Positions 1 to 9,679 of a DNA stretch of 40,908 nucleotides are shown in pieces (the first letter of the stretch is position 1; every line of letters starts with the position of its first letter). The position numbers and the translations under genes were made by a program. The notes beneath the pieces are model-generated. The model was not told the DNA's origin. It did no database searches and was given only the letters and a program-made list of their open reading frames with translations. The stretch lies in the NCBI GenBank assembly GCA_020073325.1, contig JAIQFJ010000005.1:1-40908 (forward strand), in the 5' to 3' direction. The stretch is from Terriglobia bacterium (GTDB lineage: Bacteria > Acidobacteriota > Terriglobia > Bryobacterales > Bryobacteraceae).

Positions 1-356
1 GCCGGCAGCGTGCGCACACGGGCCGCCAGGTAGCCGCCCTCTTCGTCGACTTTGACGATGACCACCCGCTCCAGTCCGAACACCAGCAGTTCAAGCTGCT
101 CTTTGCCTCGTCCCACCTTGCGGATCACCGCGCGCGTCCCGATGGTGAACAGGTCGGCGCCCTTCGGCGTATCGACGCTCACGTCGCGCTGCGTGACCAC
201 GATGATTTCTTTTTCTTCCGTCGCCAGTGCTTTTTCCACCGCCGCGACAGAACCGGCCCGCCCCACCGAGAGCGGCATCAGCAGCCCCGGAAACAGTACC
301 GAATTCTTCAACGGAAGCAACGGAAGCGTACTGATCTGATTTTCTTTTTCAGCCAT
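1..356 (-). CDS. lon: Lon protease, N-terminal part (runs off window)
   Basis: Translation of the minus strand from ATG at 354-356 begins MAEKENQISTLPLLPLKN and continues for 118 codons to the window edge. LPLLPLKNSVLFPG followed by MPLSVGR is the signature opening of the Lon N-terminal substrate-binding (PUA-like) domain. Only this domain is visible; the AAA+ ATPase and Ser-Lys protease parts lie outside the window. Lon is the cytoplasmic ATP-dependent protease that degrades misfolded and regulatory proteins. It lies downstream of clpB on the same strand with a 130-bp gap that holds a palindromic repeat, so the two stress genes may be co-transcribed. The identification is firm; completeness cannot be judged. 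Confidence 0.93.
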   Translation of the reverse strand, partial: MAEKENQISTLPLLPLKNSVLFPGLLMPLSVGRAGSVAAVEKALATEEKEIIVVTQRDVSVDTPKGADLFTIGTRAVIRKVGRGKEQLELLVFGLERVVIVKVDEEGGYLAARVRTLP

Positions 357-427
357 TGTGTTGTCTCTTTCTTCGCTTCATCCGCAAACCACTGCCGGTT
401 CACGTCAGCATCCAAACTTCACTCACT

Positions 428-460
428 CAGCGAGCCGCGACCGTAGGGAGCGGTTTAACC
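428..460. repeat. Short interspersed repeat, copy 1 (GAGCCGCGACC-type)
   Basis: The 33 bp starting CAGCGAGCCGCGACC and continuing GGGAGCGGTT recur at 30363-30395 with about five mismatches. The copy sits in the 130-bp lon-clpB gap, overlaps a small hairpin (GCGGTT-T-AACCGC), and is followed by GC-rich sequence. It looks like a REP/BIME-type dispersed element. The wider copy number in the genome cannot be seen here. Confidence 0.6.
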
Positions 461-486
461 GCCCGGCCGCGCGGTCGCCCTCTTTA

Positions 487-3009
487 TTAAGATGCTTCAG
501 CCCTCACCGCGGACTCGACCTCGAACACCAATCCTCCTCCGCGCTCGGTCACCGCCACGCGATTCCCGTCCCGCACCTCGCCCGCGACGATCTTCCTCGC
601 CAGCGGCGTCTCGATCTCCTTCTGGATCGCCCGCTTCAGCGGCCGGGCCCCGAACGTCGGGTCATACCCGACCCGCACCAGGTGCTCCCGGGCCGGCTCG
701 CTCAGCGTCAGCTCGATGTGCCGCTCGCTCAAGCGCGCTCGCAAGGTCTGCAACTGAATCTCGACGATCTGCATCAGTTCCTTCTCCGTCAACCGGTCGA
801 AGGTGATGATCTCATCCACACGATTCAGAAACTCGGGCCGGAACAGCCGCGGCAACTCGTCGCGCTGGGCATTGGAAGTCATGATCACGATCGTGTTCTT
901 GAAGTCGACCGTGCGACCCTGCCCGTCCGTCAGCCGCCCGTCGTCGAGCACCTGCAGCAGTACATGAAACACGTCCTGGTGCGCCTTCTCGATCTCGTCG
1001 AACAGCACCACCGAGTACGGCCGCCGCCTGACGGCTTCCGTCAACTGCCCGCCCTCGTCGAACCCGACGTATCCCGGAGGCGCGCCGACCAGCCGCGACA
1101 CCGTATGCCGCTCCTGATACTCGCTCATGTCGATCCGGATCATGGCGTGCTCGTCATCGAACAGATATTCCGCCAGCGCCCGCGCCAGTTCCGTTTTGCC
1201 GACACCCGTCGGCCCCAGGAAAATAAAGCTGCCGATGGGCCGCTTGGGATCCTTCAATCCGCCGCGTGCGCGAATCACGGCATCGGCTACAGCCTGTACC
1301 GCTTCGTCCTGGCCCACCACTCGCTTGTGCAGCTCTTCGGCCAAATGCAGCAACTTCTCGACTTCGCCTTCCAGCAGCTTCGTGATCGGAATCCCGGTCC
1401 AGCGGCTGACCACCTGCGCGATGTCCTCTTCGTCGACCTCTTCCTTTAAAAGCGTCGTCTCTTTCTTCTGCGATTCGAGCTGTTTTTCGAGCTGCGTCAG
1501 CTTTCCATACTTCAGCTCCGCGGCTTTGTTCAAGTCGTAGGCGCGCTCGGCCTGCTCGATCTCCTGTTTCACGCGCTCGATTTCGGCGCGAATCTCGCGC
1601 TGCTTGCGGACCGTCTCCTGATCCGACTTCCATTGCGCCTGCAACGACGCCGATTCGGTCTTCAACTCCGCCAGTTCTTTTTCGATCTTGGTTAATCTTT
1701 CGCGCGACGCTTTATCCGACTCTTTCTTCAGCGCCTCGCGCTCGATTTCAAGCTGCATCTGCCGCCGCAGCAGCGCGTCCAGCTCAGCCGGCATCGAATC
1801 GATTTCAGTGCGCAGCTTTGCCGCCGCTTCGTCCACCAGGTCGATCGCCTTGTCCGGCAGGAACCGGTCCGAGATATAACGTTGCGAAAGAATCGCCGCG
1901 GCTACCAGAGCCGAATCCTTGATCCGCACGCCGTGATGAATTTCGTACCGCTCGCGCAATCCGCGCAGGATCGAAATGGAATCTTCCACCGACGGCTGGT
2001 CGACCAAAACCGTCTGGAATCGCCGCTCGAGGGCGGCGTCTTTTTCGATATGTTTCCGATATTCGTCAAGCGTCGTTGCACCGATGCAGTGCAGCTCGCC
2101 TCGCGCCAGAGCCGGTTTCAGCAGGTTGCCGGCGTCCATCGCGCCTTCGGCCTTCCCTGCCCCCACCACCGTGTGGAGTTCGTCGATAAAGAGGATGATC
2201 TGGCCCTCGGCCGCCTGCACTTCTTTGAGGACCGCCTTGAGCCGCTCCTCGAACTCGCCGCGGAACTTCGCCCCCGCGATCAGCGCGCCCATGTCGAGCG
2301 CGACGACTTTCTTCTTCTTCAGCCCTTCGGGTACATCGCCGCGAACAATTCTTTGCGCCAGCCCTTCGACGATCGCCGTCTTGCCGACGCCCGGTTCTCC
2401 GATCAGCACCGGATTGTTCTTCGTGCGCCGCGACAAAACTTGAATGACACGGCGGATCTCCTCGTCGCGTCCAATGACCGGATCGAGTTTTCCAGTGGCC
2501 GCCAGCTTGGTCAGATCGCGACCGTATTTTTCGAGCGCTTCGTACGTTTCTTCCGGATTTTGCGACGTGACGCGCTGCGAACCGCGGACTTCCTGAAGCG
2601 TCCGCATCAGCCGCTCCCGCGTGATGCCCAGGTCTTTGAAAATCTTCTCGTCAGAGGCTGCCAGCAGCACGTGTTCCACCGAGACGTATTCGTCCTTCAG
2701 CCGCTTGGCCTCGTCCTCGGACTGCTGCAGTAGTTTCTGCAGCCGCGCGGTGACATAGATCTGCTCCATCCCCGCCGACGGTCCCGAAACCTTGGGCAGT
2801 TTCTGCAGTGCCTGCGTCAGCGCCTGGTGCACCCCCGGCAAATTCACACCGGCCTTCGCCAGAATCGACGGCGCGAGCCCGCCCTCCTGTTCGAGCAGCG
2901 CGACCAGCAAATGCTCGACATCCAACTGCTGCTGCCCGTTGCGCTGCGCGATCGACTGCGCCGACCGAAGGCCTTCCTGCAGCTTTTCTGTGAAGCGATT
3001 GAAGTCCAT
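487..3009 (-). CDS. clpB: ATP-dependent disaggregase ClpB
   Basis: An 840-residue Hsp100 chaperone that, with DnaK, pulls polypeptides out of aggregates through its hexameric pore. Visible in order: N-terminal Clp repeat domain (about 1-145), first AAA+ module with Walker A GEPGVGKT (204-211) and Walker B ILFIDE (272-277), the long charged coiled-coil M domain (about 405-525) that distinguishes ClpB from ClpA/ClpC, and a second AAA+ module with GPTGVGKT (599-606), [15 protein letters not shown] (667-672) and the C-terminal D2-small domain. The start is [10 protein letters not shown] at 3007-3009, preceded by AGGTAGG; the frame stays open upstream, but that stretch overlaps the divergent gene. 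Odd: between sensor-1 TSN (711-713) and FRPEF only 9 residues remain, where E. coli ClpB has 29. Confidence 0.97.
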   Translation of the reverse strand: MDFNRFTEKLQEGLRSAQSIAQRNGQQQLDVEHLLVALLEQEGGLAPSILAKAGVNLPGVHQALTQALQKLPKVSGPSAGMEQIYVTARLQKLLQQSEDEAKRLKDEYVSVEHVLLAASDEKIFKDLGITRERLMRTLQEVRGSQRVTSQNPEETYEALEKYGRDLTKLAATGKLDPVIGRDEEIRRVIQVLSRRTKNNPVLIGEPGVGKTAIVEGLAQRIVRGDVPEGLKKKKVVALDMGALIAGAKFRGEFEERLKAVLKEVQAAEGQIILFIDELHTVVGAGKAEGAMDAGNLLKPALARGELHCIGATTLDEYRKHIEKDAALERRFQTVLVDQPSVEDSISILRGLRERYEIHHGVRIKDSALVAAAILSQRYISDRFLPDKAIDLVDEAAAKLRTEIDSMPAELDALLRRQMQLEIEREALKKESDKASRERLTKIEKELAELKTESASLQAQWKSDQETVRKQREIRAEIERVKQEIEQAERAYDLNKAAELKYGKLTQLEKQLESQKKETTLLKEEVDEEDIAQVVSRWTGIPITKLLEGEVEKLLHLAEELHKRVVGQDEAVQAVADAVIRARGGLKDPKRPIGSFIFLGPTGVGKTELARALAEYLFDDEHAMIRIDMSEYQERHTVSRLVGAPPGYVGFDEGGQLTEAVRRRPYSVVLFDEIEKAHQDVFHVLLQVLDDGRLTDGQGRTVDFKNTIVIMTSNAQRDELPRLFRPEFLNRVDEIITFDRLTEKELMQIVEIQLQTLRARLSERHIELTLSEPAREHLVRVGYDPTFGARPLKRAIQKEIETPLARKIVAGEVRDGNRVAVTERGGGLVFEVESAVRAEAS

Positions 3010-3059
3010 AGAACCTACCTCGACAGAGCCAGCATAACACATGAGCGGATGCATGTCCA

Positions 3060-3079
3060 CTAATCTTAGTCTAATCTTA
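3060..3079 (-). promoter_or_regulatory. Direct repeat in clpB promoter region
   Basis: Reading toward clpB, TAAGATTAG occurs twice (9-bp repeats, 2-bp spacer, 11-bp period, about one helical turn), just after TTGATA. It lies 51-70 bp upstream of the clpB start codon in the 123-bp gap to the divergent permease gene and is AT-rich in a GC-rich neighbourhood. It could be a heat-shock regulator site or part of the promoter. It is not a CIRCE sequence and only vaguely recalls the HspR HAIR box. Function is inferred from position. Confidence 0.4.
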
Positions 3080-3132
3080 TCAACTCCCCCGCGGCGTGAC
3101 CCTTCCGGCCATGCTTCGTCTTTCCATTCAAT

Positions 3133-5553
3133 ATGTTCCAAGACCTCCGATTCGGCCTCCGCATGCTCCGCCGCACTCCCGCCTTCGCTCTTCTGGCGAT
3201 CCTCTGCCTCACCCTCGGAATCGGCGCAACCACCTCTGTTTTCAGTTGGATCGAAGGAATCTTGCTGCGCCCCTTCCCGCTGGTGGCTCATCAGGACCGC
3301 ATGGTCGCGATCACCGGCACCGACCGCAATGGCCGGGACGACATCTCCTGGCCGGATTTTCAGGACTTCGCGAAAAACTGTGCGCTGATCGACGCCGTTA
3401 TCGCCGAGCACATCGGCGGCACGACCCTCAGCATCGGCGAAAAGGCCGAGCGGGCGACGGGCAGCGTCGTCTCGGCCAACTACTTCGATGCTCTCGGGAT
3501 CCGGCCGATCCTCGGGCGCACGTTCGATCCGTCCGAAGACGCCGGCCGCAACGCCCATCCGGTCACCGTGATCAGTTATCAGGCCTGGCAGATGCGCTAT
3601 CACGGCGATCCGGCGATCGTCGGGAAAACCCAGATGCTCAACGGCGTTCAGCACACGATTATCGGTGTCACCCCGCAGGGATTTTTCGGAAGCTTTGTCG
3701 GCTATTCATTCCAGTTCTGGGTGCCGGCCTCGATGGAAGAAGTCTTCGAAGGCGGCGGCTATAAATTGGACGACCGCGGCGCGCGCTGGATCGAAGGCTT
3801 CGCGATTCTGAAACCCGGCGTGTCCGTCGAGCAGGCGCAGGCGGAGATGTCCGCGGTTGCGAAACGCCTGGAAGCGGCTTATCCGGCAACGAATCGCAAT
3901 CATGGCATCCGGCTTTACCGGCTGTGGGAGACTCCGTTCAACGGGGCCGGCAATCTGCTGCCGACCCTACGCATTTCACTGATCGTCGCAAGCTTCGTCC
4001 TGCTGATCGCGTGTGCGAACGTCGGCAATCTGCTGCTGGTGCGATCCTTCGCGCGGCGGCATGAAATGACCGTGCGGCTTTCGGTCGGCGCGGGACGCTT
4101 GCGGCTGCTGCGGCAGCTCCTGACCGAAGGCCTGATCCTTTCGACGCTGGCCGCGGCAGGCGGACTCCTGGTGGCCAACTGGTGCCGCAATCTGATCATG
4201 CTGATGTTTCCGCCCAGGCCCGGCGTCATCATTAATCTGCCGGCCCAAATTGATTTGCGCGTGCTGGCTCTCAGCGCGGGCGTTTGTCTGGTCTCTACGA
4301 TCCTGTTCGGACTGGTCCCCGCGATTCAGGCGGGAAAGATCGATCTGGCGGCGGCGATGAAGTCGGAATCGGGCGGTGTGGTCGGCGGACGCGGCCGGGC
4401 CTGGCTGCGGTCGAGCCTGGTCCTGGTCCAAGTGTCGCTGAGCTTCATTCTTCTGGTCGGCGCCGGGCTGCTGCTGAAAAGCCTGAACGCGATGCGCAAC
4501 ACGAATCCTGGATTTTCTTGGAGCGTGCTCAGCGGCTCGGTCGACATGGTTGCGGCGGGATACGATCCGCAGCGCATTCGCACTTTCGAAGATCAACTGA
4601 TCGACCGGCTGGAATCGACCGGCGGCGTCGAGTCGGCCGCCTTCGCGCGCGTCTCGCCGTTCACCAATCGCACCTTCGCGTCGGCCCCCATCGGCGTCGA
4701 CGGATTCGTCGCGGAACCGGGCGAGCAACCCGTCGTCGATTATGACGAAGTCGGGCCGGGATATCTGGCGACCATGGGCATCCCGATGGCATCCGGACGC
4801 GAGTTCACGCGAGCCGATGTCGAAACCGCTCCGCTGGTCGCGATCGTCAACGAAACGATGGCGCAGCAGTATTGGCGCGGCGAGGATCCGGTGGGCAAGC
4901 GGCTGCAGGCGAAAGGGCGCTGGATGAACGTGGTCGGGGTGGCGAAAACTTCGAAGTACCGCAGCCTGATCGAGTCCGCCAAGCCGTTCTTCTACATTCC
5001 GATGCGGCAGAGCACGATGGGCCAAACGCTCGCGATCCGGACCAGGCTCGGCCCGGAGGCGATGAACAATGTGCTGGTGCGCGAAATCAAGGCGCTCGAC
5101 GCGAATCTCGCGCCGGGCGAAACGATCACGATGCGCGAACAGGTCGAGCGCATGACGTGGAGCCAGCGCGCCGCGGTCACGCTGCTGACCATCTTCAGCT
5201 CGATCGCGCTGCTGCTGGCCGGAATCGGGCTGTACGGCGTGATGTCGTACGCGGTCTCGCAAAGCAAGCGCGAACTGGGGCTGCGGATGGCGCTGGGCGC
5301 CAACACCGGCGATCTGCTGCGGATTGTGATGGCGCGCGGTCTGGCGTTGACGCTCACGGGGATCGCCGCCGGCGCGATCGCGGCGCTGGGATTGACGCGG
5401 CTGATGGGCGACCTTCTCTACAAAGTGAGCCCGCGCGATCCTGAATCGTTCGCCTCGGCGCTCGCGATCATGACTGCTGCCGCCATGGCCGCCTGCTTTC
5501 TTCCGGCGTGGCGGGCGATGCGGACGGACCCGGTGCGCGCGCTGCGAGAGTAA
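3133..5553 (+). CDS. ADOP-type ABC transporter permease (MacB/FtsX family) 1
   Basis: An 806-residue inner-membrane protein. It opens with the short cytoplasmic motif [13 protein letters not shown] and a first membrane segment (about 17-45), then a large periplasmic MacB_PCD-like domain (about 50-270). A first FtsX permease domain follows (about 275-400), beginning [18 protein letters not shown], then a second periplasmic domain (about 450-680) and a second FtsX domain (about 690-800, [11 protein letters not shown]). This duplicated layout is typical of the acidobacterial duplicated orphan permease (ADOP) group. No ATPase gene is adjacent, so it must use one encoded elsewhere or have a different role. 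Substrate unknown. ATG at 3133 has no clear Shine-Dalgarno sequence. The last 86 bp overlap the convergent kinase gene. Confidence 0.9.
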   Translation: MFQDLRFGLRMLRRTPAFALLAILCLTLGIGATTSVFSWIEGILLRPFPLVAHQDRMVAITGTDRNGRDDISWPDFQDFAKNCALIDAVIAEHIGGTTLSIGEKAERATGSVVSANYFDALGIRPILGRTFDPSEDAGRNAHPVTVISYQAWQMRYHGDPAIVGKTQMLNGVQHTIIGVTPQGFFGSFVGYSFQFWVPASMEEVFEGGGYKLDDRGARWIEGFAILKPGVSVEQAQAEMSAVAKRLEAAYPATNRNHGIRLYRLWETPFNGAGNLLPTLRISLIVASFVLLIACANVGNLLLVRSFARRHEMTVRLSVGAGRLRLLRQLLTEGLILSTLAAAGGLLVANWCRNLIMLMFPPRPGVIINLPAQIDLRVLALSAGVCLVSTILFGLVPAIQAGKIDLAAAMKSESGGVVGGRGRAWLRSSLVLVQVSLSFILLVGAGLLLKSLNAMRNTNPGFSWSVLSGSVDMVAAGYDPQRIRTFEDQLIDRLESTGGVESAAFARVSPFTNRTFASAPIGVDGFVAEPGEQPVVDYDEVGPGYLATMGIPMASGREFTRADVETAPLVAIVNETMAQQYWRGEDPVGKRLQAKGRWMNVVGVAKTSKYRSLIESAKPFFYIPMRQSTMGQTLAIRTRLGPEAMNNVLVREIKALDANLAPGETITMREQVERMTWSQRAAVTLLTIFSSIALLLAGIGLYGVMSYAVSQSKRELGLRMALGANTGDLLRIVMARGLALTLTGIAAGAIAALGLTRLMGDLLYKVSPRDPESFASALAIMTAAAMAACFLPAWRAMRTDPVRALRE

Positions 5554-6721
5554 GGCTGTCGGGTCCCTGGGCCGATTTCGATCGCACGGATTTCACCGGC
5601 AAAGTGAAGAAGAACGTGGTGCCGGAACCCGCCTCGGACTCCAGCCAGATCCGCCCGCCCGCGCGCTCGACGATCCGGCGGCACAGCGCCAGGCCGATGC
5701 CCGTGCCAGGATATTCGCGGCCGTGCAGGCGTTTGAAGGGATGAAAAATCGTCTCGTGATAATCGGGCTTGATGCCGATGCCGTTGTCGCGCACCCAGAT
5801 CAGGGACTCGCCCGCATTCATTCCGGAGCCGATCTCGATTCGAGGCGGCGCGTCGCCGCGGTATTTCAGCGCGTTGCTTAACAGGTTCTGGAGCACTTGC
5901 GTAATCTCCAGCCGGTCGCACACCAGCACGGGAAGCGATTCGCAGTGAATCGTCGCACCAGTCTCGCGGATCAGCGCGGCGAGATTCGCCGTGGCGTCCT
6001 CCACCGCGTCCCGTACCGCGACTTCCTCGGCTTCGTCTTTGTCCGCGCCGTGAATCACATGCGAGTACGACAGCAGATCGCGAACCAACGTTTCCATGCG
6101 CCGGACGCCGTCGACGATGACGCCGAGGAAGGTATCCGCTTCGGCGTCGATCCGGCTGCCGTAACGCCGCTTCAGCAATTCCGAGTAGATGCCGATCAGC
6201 CGCAGCGGCTCCTGCAAATCGTGCGAGGCGATGTAGGCAAACTGCTGCAGATCGGTGTTGGACCGCGCCAGTTCGTCGGCCTGGCGAAGCAGCAGCGCCT
6301 CGCGCTCCTGCAGCGCGGCGTTGGCGGTTTCCAGCTCGCGGGTGCGAAGGCGGACGCGTTCATCGAGCTGCTCATTCAGCTCGCGCAGCATCGCTTCGCG
6401 CTCATTGCGGCCCTTGCCGACGCGGCTCACCAGTATGGAAACGATGGGTACCAGCAGCAACTGCGCCGAGTTGATGCGCGCCGCCGTGAACCCGGGCGTA
6501 AGCGCAAACGGGACTCCGGCGAGGGTCACAATGGTGGCGAAAATTCCCGGTCCATAGCCGCCCCACCATGCGCTGGCAAGGATCGCGAGAAGAAACGCCG
6601 TGCTGAAAAGGAATCGCGGAACCGAATGCGGAAGCAGCACCGCGGCCGCGGCGGTAATCAACGCCAGGGCTGCCAGCGTCGCAGCGTAGGGGGCAACGAT
6701 TCGAGAGAGGCGTTGCAGCAA
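5468..6721 (-). CDS. Membrane sensor histidine kinase (DUF4118-like)
   Basis: A 417-residue kinase. Residues 1-100 form about four membrane helices with AWWGGYGPGIFATI, resembling the DUF4118/KdpD-type membrane domain. A coiled coil (about 103-155) and HisKA with FAYIASHDLQEPLR (phospho-acceptor H167) follow. The HATPase has N box NALKYRG, G1 DNGIGI and G2 GTGIGLAL. About 30 low-complexity residues trail the catalytic domain and are encoded within the permease overlap (5468-5553). The SHDLQEP type is shared with phytochrome-like and NtrB-distant kinases. No response regulator is adjacent, so the partner is unknown. The start is TTG at 6719-6721; no in-frame ATG lies close upstream, and the divergent peptidase gene begins 38 bp away, so the exact N-terminus is uncertain. 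Confidence 0.87.
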   Translation of the reverse strand: MLQRLSRIVAPYAATLAALALITAAAAVLLPHSVPRFLFSTAFLLAILASAWWGGYGPGIFATIVTLAGVPFALTPGFTAARINSAQLLLVPIVSILVSRVGKGRNEREAMLRELNEQLDERVRLRTRELETANAALQEREALLLRQADELARSNTDLQQFAYIASHDLQEPLRLIGIYSELLKRRYGSRIDAEADTFLGVIVDGVRRMETLVRDLLSYSHVIHGADKDEAEEVAVRDAVEDATANLAALIRETGATIHCESLPVLVCDRLEITQVLQNLLSNALKYRGDAPPRIEIGSGMNAGESLIWVRDNGIGIKPDYHETIFHPFKRLHGREYPGTGIGLALCRRIVERAGGRIWLESEAGSGTTFFFTLPVKSVRSKSAQGPDSLTLAARAPGPSASPATPEESRRPWRQQS

Positions 6722-6759
6722 GTGTGGGATCCAACGCCATTTTACACGATCATAGAAAA

Positions 6760-7905
6760 ATGCACGACTTTCTGAGCGCGGCGCGCGCTCGCCATGAGGA
6801 GATGCTCGGCTTCACGCGCGAGCTGATCGCGATTCCGACGGAAAATCCACCCGGGAACTGCTATGGAGCCGCGGTGCAGGCGATCGTCGCACGGCTTCGC
6901 GCGCTGGGGTTCGAGGCGCAGATCGCGGGCGATTGCGTCCTGAGTTTTATCGGGTCGGGCGAAAGGACGGTCTACTTCAGCGGCCACTACGACGTGGTCC
7001 CGGCGCAATCGCGCGAACAGTTCGAGCCGGCGGTGAAGGGCGCGAATCTTTTCGGACGCGGGTCGTCGGACATGAAATCGGGGCTCGCCGCGATGACCTG
7101 CGCCGCGGCGATGTTGCGGGACTCGGGTGCGCTATCGAACGGCCGGATCGGCCTGGTGTTCGTACCCGATGAAGAAACGGCGGGACCGCGCGGATCGCGA
7201 TTCCTCGAAGCGGAGGGCTTGCTGGGCCGCAACGCGATCGCGATGCTGACCCCGGAACCAACCGGGGGCGTCGTCTGGAACGCGAATCGCGGAGCGATCA
7301 CGCTGCGTGTGGCCCTGCGCGGGAAGATCGCTCATGTCGGACGCCAGCGGGAAGGAGTCAACGCGTTCGAAAAGATGCTCGCCGTGGCCGACGCTGTGAG
7401 AGAACTGAAGAAGGAAGTGGAGGAGCGCGCGACCGCGTATCGCATCGCGCCCGAGCCGCTGCGACGGTCGATTCTGATGATGGGCGGGCAGTGCGGATCG
7501 GGCAGCGGGTTCAATGCCGTGCCGCAGGAATGCTGGTTCACCATCGACCGGCGGATCAATCCGGAAGAAAACTTCGAGACGGAAAAGCGGCGGCTGCTGG
7601 AAGAGCTTGGCGGCTGCGACGTCGAAATTCTTCAGGAAGGCGCGGCGGCGGGGACGGAGGAAGACTGCTCCGCAGGTCGCGCGCTGGCGGGAGCAATGCG
7701 GCGCGTGACGGGACGCGATGCGTCGTTTGAGATGTGTCCGGGGTTGCTCGAGACTCGATTCTACGCGGCGCGCGGGATTCCGGCGTTTGCATACGGTCCT
7801 GGATTGCTGACGGTGTCGCACGGGCCGAACGAGTTTGTTCCGGTCGAAAGAATCGCCGAGTGCGCGGCGATTTATGCGGAGACTGCGGCGGAACTGCTCG
7901 GGTGA
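6760..7905 (+). CDS. M20 family metallopeptidase (ArgE/DapE-like)
   Basis: A 381-residue cytoplasmic di-zinc hydrolase of the M20 family, which includes acetylornithine deacetylase, succinyl-diaminopimelate desuccinylase and carboxypeptidase G2. Metal-site motifs are present: FSGHYDVVP (H76, D78), GRGSSDMKSG (bridging D104), the catalytic/ligand pair DEE (E138, E139), and a late His in TVSHGPNE. The dimerisation insert begins AHVGRQREGVNA. The family fold is certain but the substrate is not: neighbours do not belong to arginine or lysine biosynthesis, so a general amidohydrolase or peptidase role is as likely. ATG 6760 is chosen because homologous sequence begins at MHDFL; an in-frame GTG lies 12 codons upstream. 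Its stop is 7 bp from the stop of the convergent radical SAM gene. Confidence 0.88.
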   Translation: MHDFLSAARARHEEMLGFTRELIAIPTENPPGNCYGAAVQAIVARLRALGFEAQIAGDCVLSFIGSGERTVYFSGHYDVVPAQSREQFEPAVKGANLFGRGSSDMKSGLAAMTCAAAMLRDSGALSNGRIGLVFVPDEETAGPRGSRFLEAEGLLGRNAIAMLTPEPTGGVVWNANRGAITLRVALRGKIAHVGRQREGVNAFEKMLAVADAVRELKKEVEERATAYRIAPEPLRRSILMMGGQCGSGSGFNAVPQECWFTIDRRINPEENFETEKRRLLEELGGCDVEILQEGAAAGTEEDCSAGRALAGAMRRVTGRDASFEMCPGLLETRFYAARGIPAFAYGPGLLTVSHGPNEFVPVERIAECAAIYAETAAELLG

Positions 7906-7912
7906 GATCGCC

Positions 7913-9655
7913 TCATTTTCCGATCTTGACCAGCGAGGCTTGCATTTTGGCCGCTTCGGATCGCGCGGCCTCGGAGTTGGCGAACATCTCGTACGATTCC
8001 AGATCGTCGGCGGCAACGGGCGTCAGTGCAAGATCGGTATAGCTGCGGGCGCCGGGATCGCTCTTCAGCTTTCTGCGGAACATGCCGAGCGTCCAGATCT
8101 GGCGGGCGAGCCGCAGGTGTTTCGCGATCAGGTCGAAAACGTAGCGTGGATAGAAGACGGCCGGGCTTTCGAGCGGCAGCGTCGGCCTCCGCTCTTTGCG
8201 ATATTTTCGCCGCAGATAGCCGCCCTGCAGCGGATGGATTTTTTCCAGCTCGATGCAGCCCCAATACCAGCTCAGCAGCAGCAGCATGTTGCCGGGATTG
8301 CTGTCGGTCGCGGTCGCGCGGCGCATCACGGTCTGCATGTGATCCGTGGTGTAGAACGTCTTCCAGGCCTCGATGTAAATCCGCTCCCACTCCTCGCGCG
8401 ACATGGTCTGGTGTTTCGCGGTTACATGCTCCAGGTCGTACTTGTTCAGGTCGGGATCGAGGTAGGCCCCTTCCTTATATAAGCGCTGATGGTCCTGCGA
8501 GCCGGGCAGCGGCGTCAGGCAATGGAACTCCAGCAGGTCGATCGGCAGCTCGCGCTTGATGATTTCGATATCGCGGACGATCGATCCGGGCGTGTCGCCG
8601 GGGAAGCCGAGGATATAGCCGGCGAAGATAGTGGCTCCGGCGTGCTTCCAGGCGAGCAGCATCTTGCGATATTCGGTGATCTTGTTCTGCTTTTTACGCG
8701 CGCTGAGCAGCGCGTCGGGATTGATGCTTTCGAGTCCGATGAACACACGCGCGACCCCGGCGCGCCCCGCCTTTTCGATGAAATGCGGCAGGCGGTGGCA
8801 CATCGTGTCGACCTGCAGGATGAACTTGATGTTCAGCTTTTCCTGCTCCCGCATGGCGATGAGGCGGTCGAAAATCGCTTCCCAGTCCTGGTTGCGCGCG
8901 AAGTTATCGTCGGTGATGAAGAACCGGTTGACGCCCTGCGCCAGGTTCATGCGGATGATCTTTTCGACATCGTCCGCCGAGCGGCGCCGCGATTTGCGCC
9001 CCTGCACGTTGATGATGGTGCAGAACGAGCACAGGAACGGGCAGCCGCGGCCCGCGTCGAAACTGGTCAGGCTGCCGCCGGTGCGCTTGATGCGCGATGC
9101 CGGAAGAATCGGCAGAGTGGCGCCGGCGATGGACGGAAGATCGTCCATGTAGTTATAAATCGGTTTGAGCGAATGGTTCCAGGCGTCGCGCAGGACCTGC
9201 TCGAAGCGTCCCCCCTCGGCTTCGCCCGCGAACAGCGAGACGCCCAAGTCGAGCGCTTCCTGCAATTCGGGAGTAATGCCCGGCAGCATCGACAAAACGC
9301 CCGAGACGTGGAATCCGCCGAGGCAGACCGCGACGCCGGCTTTTCGAAAAATGCGCGCCAGATCCATCGCGCGCGGATATTGGTTCGACTGGACGCCGAC
9401 CAGCACGACCAGGCCGCGCTCTTTCGACAACTTTTGAGCGATGCGATGCGGCCGGATGCGGGAATTGGTCTCGTCGATGGCGGTGATGTCGATCTCGACA
9501 TCGCCCAGAACGCGATTCGCCTTGGCCTCCAGCGCAAGCCCGTTCATCACCGCGAGCGTATTGGAGGGAATCGCGGAACGAAACCATTGGATGATATAGC
9601 CGTCATCATCATAGTGGGACGGTTTGATCAGCACCAAAGAAAACCGCTCGGCCAT
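7913..9655 (-). CDS. B12-binding-domain radical SAM protein
   Basis: A 580-residue protein with the layout of the BchE/MagE-like cobalamin-radical SAM group. The N-terminal 160 residues form a Rossmann-like B12-binding fold (VGVQSNQYPRAMDLARI, VCLGGFHVSGV) but lack the DxHxxG lower-ligand motif, so cobalamin would bind base-off without histidine ligation, if at all. The radical SAM core (about 195-420) has CPFLCSFC, giving the CxxxCxxC cluster ligands C205, C209 and C212, and the later segments FFITDDNFARN, FIGLESINPD and GYILGFPGDTP. A basic C-terminal region of about 160 residues follows. Members methylate or rearrange unactivated carbons in lipids, cofactors or natural products. The substrate cannot be named here. 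It is divergent from the ADOP 2 gene, with 24 bp between starts. Confidence 0.88.
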   Translation of the reverse strand: MAERFSLVLIKPSHYDDDGYIIQWFRSAIPSNTLAVMNGLALEAKANRVLGDVEIDITAIDETNSRIRPHRIAQKLSKERGLVVLVGVQSNQYPRAMDLARIFRKAGVAVCLGGFHVSGVLSMLPGITPELQEALDLGVSLFAGEAEGGRFEQVLRDAWNHSLKPIYNYMDDLPSIAGATLPILPASRIKRTGGSLTSFDAGRGCPFLCSFCTIINVQGRKSRRRSADDVEKIIRMNLAQGVNRFFITDDNFARNQDWEAIFDRLIAMREQEKLNIKFILQVDTMCHRLPHFIEKAGRAGVARVFIGLESINPDALLSARKKQNKITEYRKMLLAWKHAGATIFAGYILGFPGDTPGSIVRDIEIIKRELPIDLLEFHCLTPLPGSQDHQRLYKEGAYLDPDLNKYDLEHVTAKHQTMSREEWERIYIEAWKTFYTTDHMQTVMRRATATDSNPGNMLLLLSWYWGCIELEKIHPLQGGYLRRKYRKERRPTLPLESPAVFYPRYVFDLIAKHLRLARQIWTLGMFRRKLKSDPGARSYTDLALTPVAADDLESYEMFANSEAARSEAAKMQASLVKIGK

Positions 9656-9679
9656 CTCTAGGATTGTAAGCTAAACACC

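Noticed and set aside
2040-2100. Heat-shock or other regulatory site inside clpB
   Set aside because: Only ordinary coding sequence for the first AAA+ module was seen; nothing repeated or palindromic stood out.
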